Assembly (NCBI RefSeq): GCF_000620845.1
Contig: NZ_KK211189.1
Location: 1,937,662-2,001,661 of the forward strand
Length of the DNA: 64,000 bases
Source: Exiguobacterium marinum DSM 16307
GTDB taxonomy: Bacteria > Bacillota > Bacilli > Exiguobacteriales > Exiguobacteriaceae
Reading direction: 5' to 3'
A program made the translations under genes and the position numbers. Positions within the stretch are counted from its first letter, which is position 1. Each line of letters starts with the position of its first letter. Below, one piece after another: positions 8,148 to 16,417 of the stretch. The notes beneath the pieces were generated by a model. It saw only the letters and a program-made list of their open reading frames with translations. It made no database searches and was not told where the DNA came from.

Positions 8148-9500
8148 TTATGTGTTAAGCCACGTGGATACCATGACGACTCCTACTGTCACCGGTATAA
8201 CATAGCGTATGAGTGCATGCCAGATTGGATAAAGCTTCATACCTGGCTGAGATGTTTGAATCTCGTCTTTTAAAATACGTTGGTCTACTACATAACCAAC
8301 AAAAATTGACGTTAAGAAGGCTCCGACCGGCATTAAAATATAACTGACGAGGTAATCCATCGTGTCGAAGAACGTTCGCCCGTTCCAGATTTGTAAATCG
8401 CTCAATAACCCAAATGACAGCGCAGAAGGCACACCGACGAGGAAGACGAGCAAGGCAGCTGTAACCGTTACTTGTTTCTTCGACCATGTCGGTTTCTTTT
8501 CATTCAGACGATCGGTCACACCCGCGACGACGACCTCTAACATCGCAATCGAAGACGTGATTGAAGCGAATGCGAATAATAAGAAGAACAATACCATGAA
8601 AAATCCACCGAGCGGAACTTGATTGAAGACCGCCGGTAGGACGACGAAGAGCAATGCCGGTCCTTCAGCTGGGTCTAATCCTGAAGCAAAGACTGCCGGG
8701 AAGATGGCAAGACCTGCTAGGAGCGAAACGGTAATATTCAATAGAACAATCATGTTCGCGGAACGATTCAGCGTCCCTTTCGTCTTAATGTAAGATGCAT
8801 ATGTCAGCATCGCAGCCACCCCTAGAGATAAGGAGAAGAAGGCTTGTCCAAGGGCAAATAAGACCGATTCCCCTGTGAGAGCAGAGAAGTCAGGTTGTAA
8901 GAAGAAGCGGACCCCTTCCATCGCCCCGTCAAGTGTCAATGAGCGGACAACGAGGACTATAAAACTGATGAACAATAACGGCATTAAAATCTTGCTCATC
9001 CGTTCGATTCCCGCTTCTACCCCACGTAAGACAATCAAAAGCGTAATCGTGAGAAATAAAAACTGTCCGATGACGGCGATTTCAGGTGTTGACACGACAC
9101 TTCCGAAGACATCACCAAATTCGTCAGCACTTCGTCCATTTAATGTTCCACTCAAACCGAGTCCGATGTAAATGAGGACCCATCCCCCAATAACACTATA
9201 GAAGGAAAGCAACAAGAAACAGGCAATGACACCAAGATAGCCGATGATGCTCCATCGTCCATGTCCCAATTGTTTAAAAGCAAGAAGTGCTGTCTTTTGA
9301 GTCGAACGTCCAACGATGAACTCTCCAATCAATAATGGTAGACCAAGTAATAACGTGAACGCCAAAAACATGAGTAAAAAGGCACCGCCCCCACTAGTTC
9401 CAGTGACATACGGAAATTTCCATATCGCACCTAGACCAATCGCCGAACCTGCGGCAGCTAAAATGAATCCAATTTTTGAGGCGAATGAATTTTGCGCCAT
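8148..9500 (-). CDS. Sodium-dependent transporter, NSS/SNF family
   Basis: The 450-aa integral membrane protein belongs to the neurotransmitter:sodium symporter family, whose bacterial members import amino acids with sodium (LeuT, Tyt1, MhsT). The N-terminus has the family signature GSAIGLGAIWKFPYV, with the unwound TM1 sodium site. About 11-12 hydrophobic segments follow. The substrate cannot be read from sequence. It is monocistronic, with a GGGG-type ribosome site before the ATG and a terminator after the stop. Confidence 0.9.
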   Translation of the reverse strand: MAQNSFASKIGFILAAAGSAIGLGAIWKFPYVTGTSGGGAFLLMFLAFTLLLGLPLLIGEFIVGRSTQKTALLAFKQLGHGRWSIIGYLGVIACFLLLSFYSVIGGWVLIYIGLGLSGTLNGRSADEFGDVFGSVVSTPEIAVIGQFLFLTITLLIVLRGVEAGIERMSKILMPLLFISFIVLVVRSLTLDGAMEGVRFFLQPDFSALTGESVLFALGQAFFSLSLGVAAMLTYASYIKTKGTLNRSANMIVLLNITVSLLAGLAIFPAVFASGLDPAEGPALLFVVLPAVFNQVPLGGFFMVLFFLLFAFASITSSIAMLEVVVAGVTDRLNEKKPTWSKKQVTVTAALLVFLVGVPSALSFGLLSDLQIWNGRTFFDTMDYLVSYILMPVGAFLTSIFVGYVVDQRILKDEIQTSQPGMKLYPIWHALIRYVIPVTVGVVMVSTWLNT

Positions 9501-9579
9501 GATTACCCCTACTTCCTGTTTTTCATTTCATTTTCATAATAATAGTGAAATACTAACACGGTTCAACAATCAGGACAAC

Positions 9580-9615
9580 AAAAAACAGAGAAAAGTCTGA
9601 ATACTTTTCTCTGTT
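9580..9615 (-). terminator. Terminator of the Opu-lipid kinase unit
   Basis: The perfect 13-bp arms AACAGAGAAAAGT and ACTTTTCTCTGTT enclose seven nt. TTTTT follows on the minus strand. Confidence 0.88.
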
Positions 9616-9621
9616 GATGCT

Positions 9622-10494
9622 TTATGGCGTTAAAAATGTTACTGCATTCTCTTGAATCTGGATGGACAATTGTTCAGATTCGAAATGTTCACCATCGATA
9701 TCGATAATTTGAGGTTGACTCAATTCTACTTTCACATGAGAAGCCTGAAAGTGATTCCACTCGGGGGATTTTTGATCGAGACCGAGTTGCTGCGCCAAAA
9801 GTTGTCGAATCATCGGAAACCCGATTGATGAACTGTGAACAACCTCTAACAGTCCATCAGAAAAGGACTGTGTCTCAAGCTTCGTCGGGACTGTCCCGAG
9901 GTAGCTACCGTTTCCAATATAGAGAAAACTTACATCGCCTTCATAGAGCAGCTCATCTTTTCGATATAACCGGATTTCAAACGGATCCGCTTCACGAAAT
10001 TGTCGAATCGTCGCTAAAAAGTAGCCGATTGACCCTAGTGATTCCTTTTCATCTGGGTCGATTTGTCGTGATGTATCGGCAATCAATCCAATCCCGACAA
10101 AATTGAGGGCATACATCTCATCCACTTGAATGACGTCCACTTGTTGCGTATGTTTCGACTTAATGACATTTGCAGCTTGTGTCGGTTGAATTGGGAGTTC
10201 GAGCGCTCGCGCAAAATCATTACATGTCCCAGCCGGTATGATGCCTACGGTAGGTCGCTCCTCGCGCTCTAACGTCATCAATCCGTTCACTACTTCATTC
10301 AGCGTACCGTCCCCACCAATCACGATGAGATGGTCGAAAGGTCCACTCTCTGAGGAAAATCGGAGTGCATCCCCAATTTCTTGCGTCTTCTTGATGGTGA
10401 TTTCTTCATAGAGCGATTCAATCGTTCCAATGACCTCCCCGAGCATCGTCTCGCTCGTACCAGACTTCGGATTCGAAATAATCAAAGCTCTCAT
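9622..10494 (-). CDS. Diacylglycerol/lipid kinase family protein
   Basis: This 290-aa protein belongs to the DAGK catalytic family (DgkB, YegS, BmrU-like), which phosphorylates diacylglycerol or related lipids using ATP. The nucleotide-binding motif GGDGTLNEVVNGL is at about residue 58. FVGIGLIADTSR and the C-terminal IDIDGEHFE match the family's second domain. Its ATG overlaps the stop of the Opu permease as ATGA, so it is coupled to the compatible-solute transporter. Whether that reflects a role in membrane adaptation to osmotic stress is inference. Confidence 0.87.
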   Translation of the reverse strand: MRALIISNPKSGTSETMLGEVIGTIESLYEEITIKKTQEIGDALRFSSESGPFDHLIVIGGDGTLNEVVNGLMTLEREERPTVGIIPAGTCNDFARALELPIQPTQAANVIKSKHTQQVDVIQVDEMYALNFVGIGLIADTSRQIDPDEKESLGSIGYFLATIRQFREADPFEIRLYRKDELLYEGDVSFLYIGNGSYLGTVPTKLETQSFSDGLLEVVHSSSIGFPMIRQLLAQQLGLDQKSPEWNHFQASHVKVELSQPQIIDIDGEHFESEQLSIQIQENAVTFLTP

Positions 10495-11996
10495 AATAAC
10501 CCTTCCTGCTCTAAGAAGTCTTTCGCTACGTCATATGCACGCTCATTTCCGTAAGCGACACGTCGGTTCAATTCAGACATCTGTTCGTCCGTGATTTTTC
10601 CAGCGAGTTGATTAAGGGCATCTTCGATTTCTGGATATTCTTCAAGTGTTTCTTCTTTCAAGAGGGGTGCCCCTTGATAAGGTGGGAAGAACTGTCGATC
10701 GTCTTTTAAAACGACCAAGTCATTTTCGGCAATATCAGGGTCAGTTGCGTAGGCATCAACTAGATTGACGTCTCCTCGAGAAATGGCACGATAACGCAAC
10801 TTTTGCTCCATCGACACAACGGATGGGAAATCAAATCCATATTCATCTTGAAGACCAGGATATCCATCTTCACGATCTGTAAATTCAAGGGTGAACCCTG
10901 CCTTAATATCTGATTCCACGTTTCGTAAATCTGAAATCGCAGTAATGTCCTCTGCTTCTGCATATTCACGTGGAATAGCAAGTGCATACGTATTATTAAA
11001 CTGCATCGGCTCAAGCATCACATACCCGTCTTCTGCAAGTGCATCTCTCGCTTGTTCGTACACCTCGCGTGCATCATTTGACTCAGGTGACTCTTTTACG
11101 AGACTAGCGAGTGCCGTACCAGTAAATTCCGGATAGATGTCGACATCACCAGATTTCAGAGCACCCCATACGAATGTCGTTTCACCAAAGTTCGGTTTCA
11201 CTGATACGGACAGATCCGTTTCTTCTTCAATTAACAACTTATACATATTCATCAGAATTTCAGGCTCAGGTCCAAGTTTTCCGGCGACGACTAAATCCGT
11301 CTCCTGTGAGCGACCGAATGCGAGCGGAGTGATGATAATCAAGGCGAGTACGGTTGAGACGGCAATCAATTTCGTTTTATTGCGAGATGCTGTTGCACCT
11401 TCCATCTGACGCAACAAGAAATCAAACAATAGTGCTAAAATAGCAGCCGGTATGGCCCCAAGTAAAATTAAGTAATTGTCATTTCGGTTAATCCCAAGCA
11501 AAATTAATGTACCAAGCCCACCCGCTCCAACGAGGGCAGCGAGTGTCGCTGTTCCTACGATAAGGACCATGGCAGTTCGAATACCAGCCATTATGACAGG
11601 GAGAGCAAGCGGAAGTTCGACTTTCATCAAACTCTGATTCGGCTTCATTCCACAAGCCCTTGCTGCTTCAAGTAATGATTTATCTACTTCGTTCAAACCT
11701 GTAAACGTATTCCGTAAAATCGGAAGAAGCGCGTATAAGACGAGCGCAATGATTGCAGGTAATGCACCGATTCCTACGAGCGGAATCATCAACCCGAGCA
11801 AAGCAAGAGAAGGAATCGTTTGAATGATGGCAGTAACACCAATAGCGGTTTCAGCAATTTTTTTACGACGCGTCAGCCAGATTCCTAACGGTACGGCAAT
11901 CAAGACGGCGATTAAAAGTGATACGACAGAGAGCTGTAAGTGCTCAATCAGTGCCTCGACAAGCTGTCCTTGTCTATTTTGGAACGTCTCAAGCAT
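10491..11996 (-). CDS. Compatible-solute ABC permease fused to substrate-binding domain
   Basis: This is a two-domain osmoprotectant importer subunit of 501 aa. Residues 1 to about 210 are an OpuCB/ProW-type permease with about six membrane segments and the EAA-like loop LLEAARACGMKP. After a further hydrophobic segment, residues from about 260 onward form an OpuCC/ProX-type binding domain (GKLGPEPEILMNMYKLLIEE, then KSGDVDIYPEFTGTA). Separate genes for these parts are usual in B. subtilis opuC; fusions are known elsewhere. The ATG at 11996 has GAGGTG 6 nt upstream and overlaps the ATPase stop by 8 nt. Substrates are likely glycine betaine, carnitine or choline. Confidence 0.9.
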   Translation of the reverse strand: MLETFQNRQGQLVEALIEHLQLSVVSLLIAVLIAVPLGIWLTRRKKIAETAIGVTAIIQTIPSLALLGLMIPLVGIGALPAIIALVLYALLPILRNTFTGLNEVDKSLLEAARACGMKPNQSLMKVELPLALPVIMAGIRTAMVLIVGTATLAALVGAGGLGTLILLGINRNDNYLILLGAIPAAILALLFDFLLRQMEGATASRNKTKLIAVSTVLALIIITPLAFGRSQETDLVVAGKLGPEPEILMNMYKLLIEEETDLSVSVKPNFGETTFVWGALKSGDVDIYPEFTGTALASLVKESPESNDAREVYEQARDALAEDGYVMLEPMQFNNTYALAIPREYAEAEDITAISDLRNVESDIKAGFTLEFTDREDGYPGLQDEYGFDFPSVVSMEQKLRYRAISRGDVNLVDAYATDPDIAENDLVVLKDDRQFFPPYQGAPLLKEETLEEYPEIEDALNQLAGKITDEQMSELNRRVAYGNERAYDVAKDFLEQEGLL

Positions 11997-12723
11997 CCAG
12001 CTCACCTCTTCCACGTTGTGTAAATTCCAAGACGAATGGGTCATCGCTCGCCAATATCTCTTCTGGCGTACCGACAAGCATCAATTCGCCATCACGCATC
12101 AATGCGATACGATCACCGAGCTTCATCGCTTCCTGCATATCATGTGTGACAAAGAGAATCGTCTTTCCTAGTTCATCATTCAATCGTTTGATGTCGTCTT
12201 GCAATTGTCCGCGGCTAATCGGGTCAAGTGCTGAGAAAGGTTCGTCCATCAAAATGACTTCTGGGTCTGCAGCTAGGGCACGCAATACACCAACTCGTTG
12301 CTGTTGACCTCCTGATAGCTCTGAAGGTTTTTTGGCACGTAATTTCGGATCGAGACCGGCAATTTCCATCAACTCTGTCACGCGGTCTTTTGTTCGATCC
12401 TTCTTCCATTTTAATAGTTCAGGAACGACAGAAATATTTTCTTCTACTGTCAAGTGTGGGAATAGTGCGATTTGTTGTAACACATATCCGATATTACGAC
12501 GTAACTCGTAAATATCAAATTGATAGATTTCTTTTCCATCGATCAATATTTTTCCATCTGTGTGATCGATTAACCGATTCACCATTTTCATTGTTGTAGT
12601 CTTGCCACAACCTGAAGGACCAATCAATATAAAGATTTCTCCCTTTTGAACTGTTAAGCTTAACTCTTTGACGGCCAATGTCCCGTCTTCATAACGTTTT
12701 GATACATCCCGAAACTCAATCAA
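11989..12723 (-). CDS. Compatible-solute ABC transporter ATPase (no CBS domains)
   Basis: The 244-aa ABC ATPase energises the Opu-type importer. Walker A GPSGCGKTT, signature LSGGQQQR, Walker B VILMDEPFSALD and switch THD are all intact. OpuA/OpuC ATPases usually continue into two CBS domains; here the protein ends about 10 residues after the ATPase core, so the ionic-strength or c-di-AMP sensing module is missing. The start is the TTG at 12723, preceded by GGAGG at 7 nt; upstream in-frame codons lack a site. First gene of the three-gene unit. Confidence 0.9.
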   Translation of the reverse strand: MIEFRDVSKRYEDGTLAVKELSLTVQKGEIFILIGPSGCGKTTTMKMVNRLIDHTDGKILIDGKEIYQFDIYELRRNIGYVLQQIALFPHLTVEENISVVPELLKWKKDRTKDRVTELMEIAGLDPKLRAKKPSELSGGQQQRVGVLRALAADPEVILMDEPFSALDPISRGQLQDDIKRLNDELGKTILFVTHDMQEAMKLGDRIALMRDGELMLVGTPEEILASDDPFVLEFTQRGRGELDA

Positions 12724-12770
12724 CGTAATCCCTCCTCGACTATTTCCAAAATGGAAATTCAAATAGTATT

Positions 12771-12796
12771 TTGCCCTTTTCTATGCTTTGTTAAAC
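12771..12796 (-). promoter_or_regulatory. Possible SigB-type promoter of the Opu unit
   Basis: The minus strand reads GTTTAA, a 14-nt spacer and GGGCAA, close to the general-stress consensus GTTTAA-N12-14-GGGTAT. No good SigA pair is seen in the same gap. Osmolyte importers are known SigB targets in Bacillus and Listeria. Confidence 0.4.
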
Positions 12797-12826
12797 AAAA
12801 AAAGGCTCTCCTGAATAGAGAACCTT
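12797..12826 (-). terminator. Terminator of the 3D-domain gene
   Basis: AAGGCTCTC and GAGAACCTT form a 9-bp stem with one G-U pair on the minus-strand RNA, followed by seven T's. The T-tract abuts the Opu promoter. Confidence 0.8.
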
Positions 12827-12831
12827 CAAAA

Positions 12832-13551
12832 TTAATAAAGAGTGACTTGGATATGTCGACGACCCCATTGGATCGCATCCTGTTTTGAATCGACCAATAA
12901 ATCAACAATATGTCCTTTGATTCTGCCACCGGTATCAAGGGCGATTGCATCACCGACACCTTGAATATGCACTTTTGAACCTAATGGAATGATAGAAGGA
13001 TCGACGGCGATAATTCGCATGCCGTTATAATAAATCGAATCAGTCACGTCATGACCAGTCGCAGTCAAAACACGACCTCCATACGCCTTATTGTCAGCAA
13101 CATCGTTTGAGTAAGCTGTCGATTCGACAGTAATGACTTTTTTACTCGTTGTCGTAGACACTGGTGATGCCGTAGCGTTCTTGTTTGAAGAAGCCGCTGC
13201 CTTTTGTGCCGCCACTCTTTCCGCTTCTTTACGTTCTTCTTCTGCCTTACGCTCTGCTTCAAGTTTAGCTAGTCTCGCCTTCTCTGCTTCTTCCTTCGCT
13301 TTCTCTGCAGCGAGACGTTCTGCTTCTAAACGTTTCTCTTCAGCTAAGCGTTTCTCTTCGGCAATTTTCTTTTGGCGAGCGATTTCCTTTTGCCTCTCTT
13401 CTTCAATCGCTTGTCGTTCTAATTCAAGTGGATTTTGAACGATTTTCTGTTCTGTCCCGATTCCGATCTGAGCAGCATCTGCTTGATTCATGAATGTGAA
13501 CATTCCCATCATCGCGGTTCCAATTACTATCATATATTTAATCAATTTCAT
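12832..13551 (-). CDS. Secreted 3D-domain cell-wall protein with coiled coil
   Basis: The 239-aa protein has a signal peptide (cleavage likely after NQADA, residue about 26), a highly charged Glu/Lys/Arg/Ala coiled coil at about residues 45-120, a Ser/Thr/Asn linker and a C-terminal 3D domain. The three aspartates of that domain are visible in AVDPSIIPLG, ALDTGGRIKG and VDLLVDS. Such domains resemble the lytic transglycosylase fold of MltA, and B. subtilis YocH is a related autolysin. The coiled coil probably replaces LysM repeats as surface anchor. Two perfect WalR-type boxes lie 180-220 nt upstream, matching YocH control by WalRK. Confidence 0.85.
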   Translation of the reverse strand: MKLIKYMIVIGTAMMGMFTFMNQADAAQIGIGTEQKIVQNPLELERQAIEEERQKEIARQKKIAEEKRLAEEKRLEAERLAAEKAKEEAEKARLAKLEAERKAEEERKEAERVAAQKAAASSNKNATASPVSTTTSKKVITVESTAYSNDVADNKAYGGRVLTATGHDVTDSIYYNGMRIIAVDPSIIPLGSKVHIQGVGDAIALDTGGRIKGHIVDLLVDSKQDAIQWGRRHIQVTLY

Positions 13552-13727
13552 CGTAGTAAGGTCATCACCTTTCTCGTTATGTAACGAACAGATGTTAATT
13601 TACCACGACACGTCATCTTGGAGTAGCTATTTTATCGAAGTGAAATAATCCTGACATATGACATGAAAAGTGGTTACAGATTGTAACAATTGCGAAAAAC
13701 GTTGCTATTGCAAGGTTTCACATAAAA

Positions 13728-13744
13728 ATTACAGATTCGTTACA
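13728..13744 (-). promoter_or_regulatory. WalR-type box, oriented toward the 3D gene
   Basis: The minus strand reads TGTAACGAATCTGTAAT, an exact match to the WalR consensus TGTWAH-N5-TGTWAH. It lies 177 nt upstream of the 3D-domain gene. Confidence 0.6.
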
Positions 13745-13752
13745 ATAACACT

Positions 13753-13769
13753 TGTAACAAATCTGTAAT
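13753..13769 (+). promoter_or_regulatory. Second WalR-type box, opposite orientation
   Basis: The plus strand reads TGTAACAAATCTGTAAT, again an exact TGTWAH-N5-TGTWAH. It faces the first box across 8 nt. A further degenerate pair occurs near 13674-13690 with 4-nt spacing. Confidence 0.5.
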
Positions 13770-13789
13770 CTCCCTGTCATGCTCTTCAC

Positions 13790-14242
13790 TTATTCAATTG
13801 GCTTCAAATCATGCAATCTGAGCATCCCCCACGGCGCAACATCGACTTGAACCGTAAAAGAATTTTCACCTTCGACCGCATCCATTTCATCTTGAGGGAC
13901 ACGATACGACCCCATTTCTTCTATATAAAGAATACGGTCATAATAGTTCGCCCGTACTCCTCCGAGAAACGGTTTTGACTCAACTCGGTCAATCACAGCA
14001 AATCCGTCTTCCCCTTGCTCGAACGAGACGTAAACCGTACCCGCCTCCACATTTTGTCGTCCTTCAAACTCGTCATATTCAAGATAGATCGAGTCTCCAA
14101 AATATGGATCGAACGGTTCAAACGAAGTTCCCTTAAACGTGTACGTTTCCCCTACCCATGAGATGGCATAGACGAGGATGACAAACAAAATGGCAATCAT
14201 AACTTGTACGGCCGGAATGACCCACATAGACAACCGTTTCAT
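13790..14242 (-). CDS. GDYXXLXY-domain membrane-anchored protein
   Basis: The 150-aa protein has one N-terminal membrane segment (about residues 8-30) and an extracytoplasmic domain with FGDSIYLEYD, a variant of the GDYxxLxY family signature. Function is unknown. The ATG overlaps the DUF2157 stop as ATGA; the two families are recurrently adjacent in bacteria, which suggests one membrane complex. No clear terminator follows. Confidence 0.8.
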   Translation of the reverse strand: MKRLSMWVIPAVQVMIAILFVILVYAISWVGETYTFKGTSFEPFDPYFGDSIYLEYDEFEGRQNVEAGTVYVSFEQGEDGFAVIDRVESKPFLGGVRANYYDRILYIEEMGSYRVPQDEMDAVEGENSFTVQVDVAPWGMLRLHDLKPIE

Positions 14243-15414
14243 GTCGTCACACCCTTTCTTGTACGATTACGCCACCATAATCCGAGTGACAACGCAAAGA
14301 CGATCAGTGCACCGATTAAGAAGAAGAGGGATACATCCAAACGGTCCCAAACATAAATGAAATAAATCGTCATTTGGACGACTAAAAAATAGATAAAGGC
14401 GAAGATGGTGGGTTGTCTCGTCATATCTTGGCGAACGAGGTACGTGAGTGCAATGACTTCGATCATCACTGCCAATAACACACCTGAATCTTCGAATAGC
14501 GCAAATGGGATTACAGCAAGAAAGCATACCCACAAAAGGTCGTTTCGACGATGGATTAAATAGATCGCAACGAATGAAATAGAAAGGAGTGTTGCCTCAA
14601 GAATGGATGGTGGTCTTTGAGAAAGCCAGCTTCCCGTTACATTTACTAAATATCCAATCGACAAAACAGCTGCGACAAACAGATATACAGATTGCCACCC
14701 GGCTTGTTTTCGATAAAACAAGAGAAGCACATGGAGGATAACAAGAGACCAAAGTGGCCATAGTCTACCTTCATAGTCCACATATTGACCAAAGATGTTA
14801 AATAATCCGTAAAAGGTAAGCCAAGCAAACGTCCGATCTAACGATTCTTCCACAAAATGGAACCATACCCATGTCACGATGAGTGCAAATCCAATTAACG
14901 TCAACCCGATGCCTTCGAAACTGTTTGTGACAGCCATGAACGCAGTGATAGCGGAGATGATGGAAAAGATGACGTGCTCATACATGATTCGGTGAAGGAC
15001 TGCCATCGTGAAGAGTATCCAAAACAGCAAGGTCAACTGCCCCGACAGATTATACGTCGTAAAGATGACCGCCATGGTCGCCACAAAAAAGACGAATCCT
15101 AACACGCGTAATAATATGACATACCTCGGGGTTTTCAAGCGAACTCGTTCGGCAAACACATAAAATCCAACCATAAAAAGAAGAAATAGTCCAATCTTTA
15201 AAAGGTCGGGAATCGCCTGCCAATTGGCTGCGACGAAGCTAAATAGACTGAGCGCTAATAAAATCGACCCGACAATAACTAAAACGGGCGGCTTGTGATT
15301 GTTTCGCTCACTAGCCGCCCGTTGTTTATGTTCATAGTCGACTAGTCTTTTACCGGTCGATTCATCTAACAATCCCGCCTCTTGCCATTCACGAACTTTT
15401 TTGTCAATGGACAC
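14239..15414 (-). CDS. DUF2157 polytopic membrane protein
   Basis: A short soluble N-terminal region of about 50 residues (VREWQEAGLLDESTGKRLVDY) is followed by about 12 hydrophobic segments to the end. The N-terminal helical region plus membrane bundle is the DUF2157 layout. Function is unknown. The start is uncertain: the GTG at 15414 has AAAGGG 9 nt upstream, whereas the ATG at 15423 abuts that site directly and the TTG at 15432 lacks one. It is coupled to the GDYXXLXY gene downstream and 26 nt from the DUF2187 gene upstream. Confidence 0.8.
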   Translation of the reverse strand: MSIDKKVREWQEAGLLDESTGKRLVDYEHKQRAASERNNHKPPVLVIVGSILLALSLFSFVAANWQAIPDLLKIGLFLLFMVGFYVFAERVRLKTPRYVILLRVLGFVFFVATMAVIFTTYNLSGQLTLLFWILFTMAVLHRIMYEHVIFSIISAITAFMAVTNSFEGIGLTLIGFALIVTWVWFHFVEESLDRTFAWLTFYGLFNIFGQYVDYEGRLWPLWSLVILHVLLLFYRKQAGWQSVYLFVAAVLSIGYLVNVTGSWLSQRPPSILEATLLSISFVAIYLIHRRNDLLWVCFLAVIPFALFEDSGVLLAVMIEVIALTYLVRQDMTRQPTIFAFIYFLVVQMTIYFIYVWDRLDVSLFFLIGALIVFALSLGLWWRNRTRKGVTT

Positions 15415-15440
15415 CTCAATCATCCCTTTCAAAAAAAAGG

Positions 15441-15641
15441 TCAGCTGGCGCGTTCAATCAATTCTAATTCTGATTTTAATAAAACTTGTTTTTCAAACTC
15501 GAGCCCGAGTTGTTGAAATTCTTCCATAATCGATACGTCTGCGATCACGGTATTGGTCAGTACGGCGGTCACTTCAGCAACCCATCCTTCACGAGTCGAC
15601 TTCACGATATCACCTACGAGGAATTCTTCAGACACACCCAT
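15441..15641 (-). CDS. DUF2187 small protein (YkvS-like)
   Basis: The 66-aa protein has a small SH3-like beta layout: VGDIVKSTREGWVAEVTAVL followed by VIADVSIMEEFQQLGLE. This matches the DUF2187 pattern of a KOW-like strand set plus a conserved D-SIMENY-type element. Function is unknown. It lies upstream of the DUF2157 gene in the same direction. Confidence 0.72.
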   Translation of the reverse strand: MGVSEEFLVGDIVKSTREGWVAEVTAVLTNTVIADVSIMEEFQQLGLEFEKQVLLKSELELIERAS

Positions 15642-15681
15642 TCACTTCCAATCTAAATTTGTTTCTATCATTATAACGAAA

Positions 15682-16305
15682 TTATGTCGGTTTGAATACG
15701 TTTTCTTTTATGCGTTGAATAAATTGTGTCAAAAATTTTCCAGTAAGCCCCCAAATGATGTAGTCATCGTGTTCATAAAAGGGTTCTTTCATTTTAATTA
15801 CCCGTTTTTCGTACGCTTTAGCATTTGCCAAGCGATCAAGTGGGATATTTTGATCTGGGTTCATCGTCCACTCCATCTCACCATGGAACGGGTCTATCAT
15901 AAGTAATGTAGATAAAGGAACGGTAAATAAATGATCAACTTCATCCGTTCCCTGTGCAGTTGGAAGCCGTGACAACATCCCGACAAACGGATAAATCAAT
16001 TGTCGATGGGGTGTGGCAAGTGGCCTTAATTTACCGATGACTTCAACTTGACCAGAAGTAATCTCTAATTCCTCACACGTTTCTCGAACGGCGGCTTCAA
16101 CAGGTGTTTCTCCTTTTTCAAGTCGTCCTCCCGGAAAAGAAATTTCGCCGGGCTGCTGCCGCATCGTATGGGCACGTACTTCAAAGACGACATGCCATTC
16201 CTTCTCTATTTCTACGAGCGGAATCAAAACCGCTGCTGTCTGTTCGTAATCTTCTTCCATTGTAAAGCTATTTCGAATTTGGTCTTCATTAATCAATGGC
16301 TGCAC
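15682..16305 (-). CDS. NUDIX hydrolase, CoA pyrophosphatase type
   Basis: The NUDIX box is GGRLEKGETPVEAAVRETCE followed by ELEI, with the RExxEE metal-binding core intact. Family members with FPGGRxExGE and the preceding PGEISFPGG segment are YeaB/NudL-like enzymes that cleave CoA or other nucleoside diphosphate derivatives. The length of 207 aa is typical. I chose the GTG at 16305, 9 nt after AAGGTGA; the in-frame GTG at 16314 touches that site. Confidence 0.83.
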   Translation of the reverse strand: MQPLINEDQIRNSFTMEEDYEQTAAVLIPLVEIEKEWHVVFEVRAHTMRQQPGEISFPGGRLEKGETPVEAAVRETCEELEITSGQVEVIGKLRPLATPHRQLIYPFVGMLSRLPTAQGTDEVDHLFTVPLSTLLMIDPFHGEMEWTMNPDQNIPLDRLANAKAYEKRVIKMKEPFYEHDDYIIWGLTGKFLTQFIQRIKENVFKPT

Positions 16306-16387
16306 ACTGTTCACTCACCTTCCATCATCGAATATCCTATACCGTTCTATACCCTACTTTTCGTTTAATCGCTGCTAATGTCGGAAA

Positions 16388-16404
16388 TATCATTATTAAT
16401 GATA
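16388..16404. promoter_or_regulatory. 7-3-7 palindrome before the monooxygenase
   Basis: TATCATT-ATT-AATGATA is a perfect inverted repeat that ends 1 nt before the GGAG ribosome site of the monooxygenase gene. It could be a repressor operator or a small hairpin at the start site. No regulator gene is adjacent. Confidence 0.35.
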
Positions 16405-16417
16405 GGAGTTGATCACT

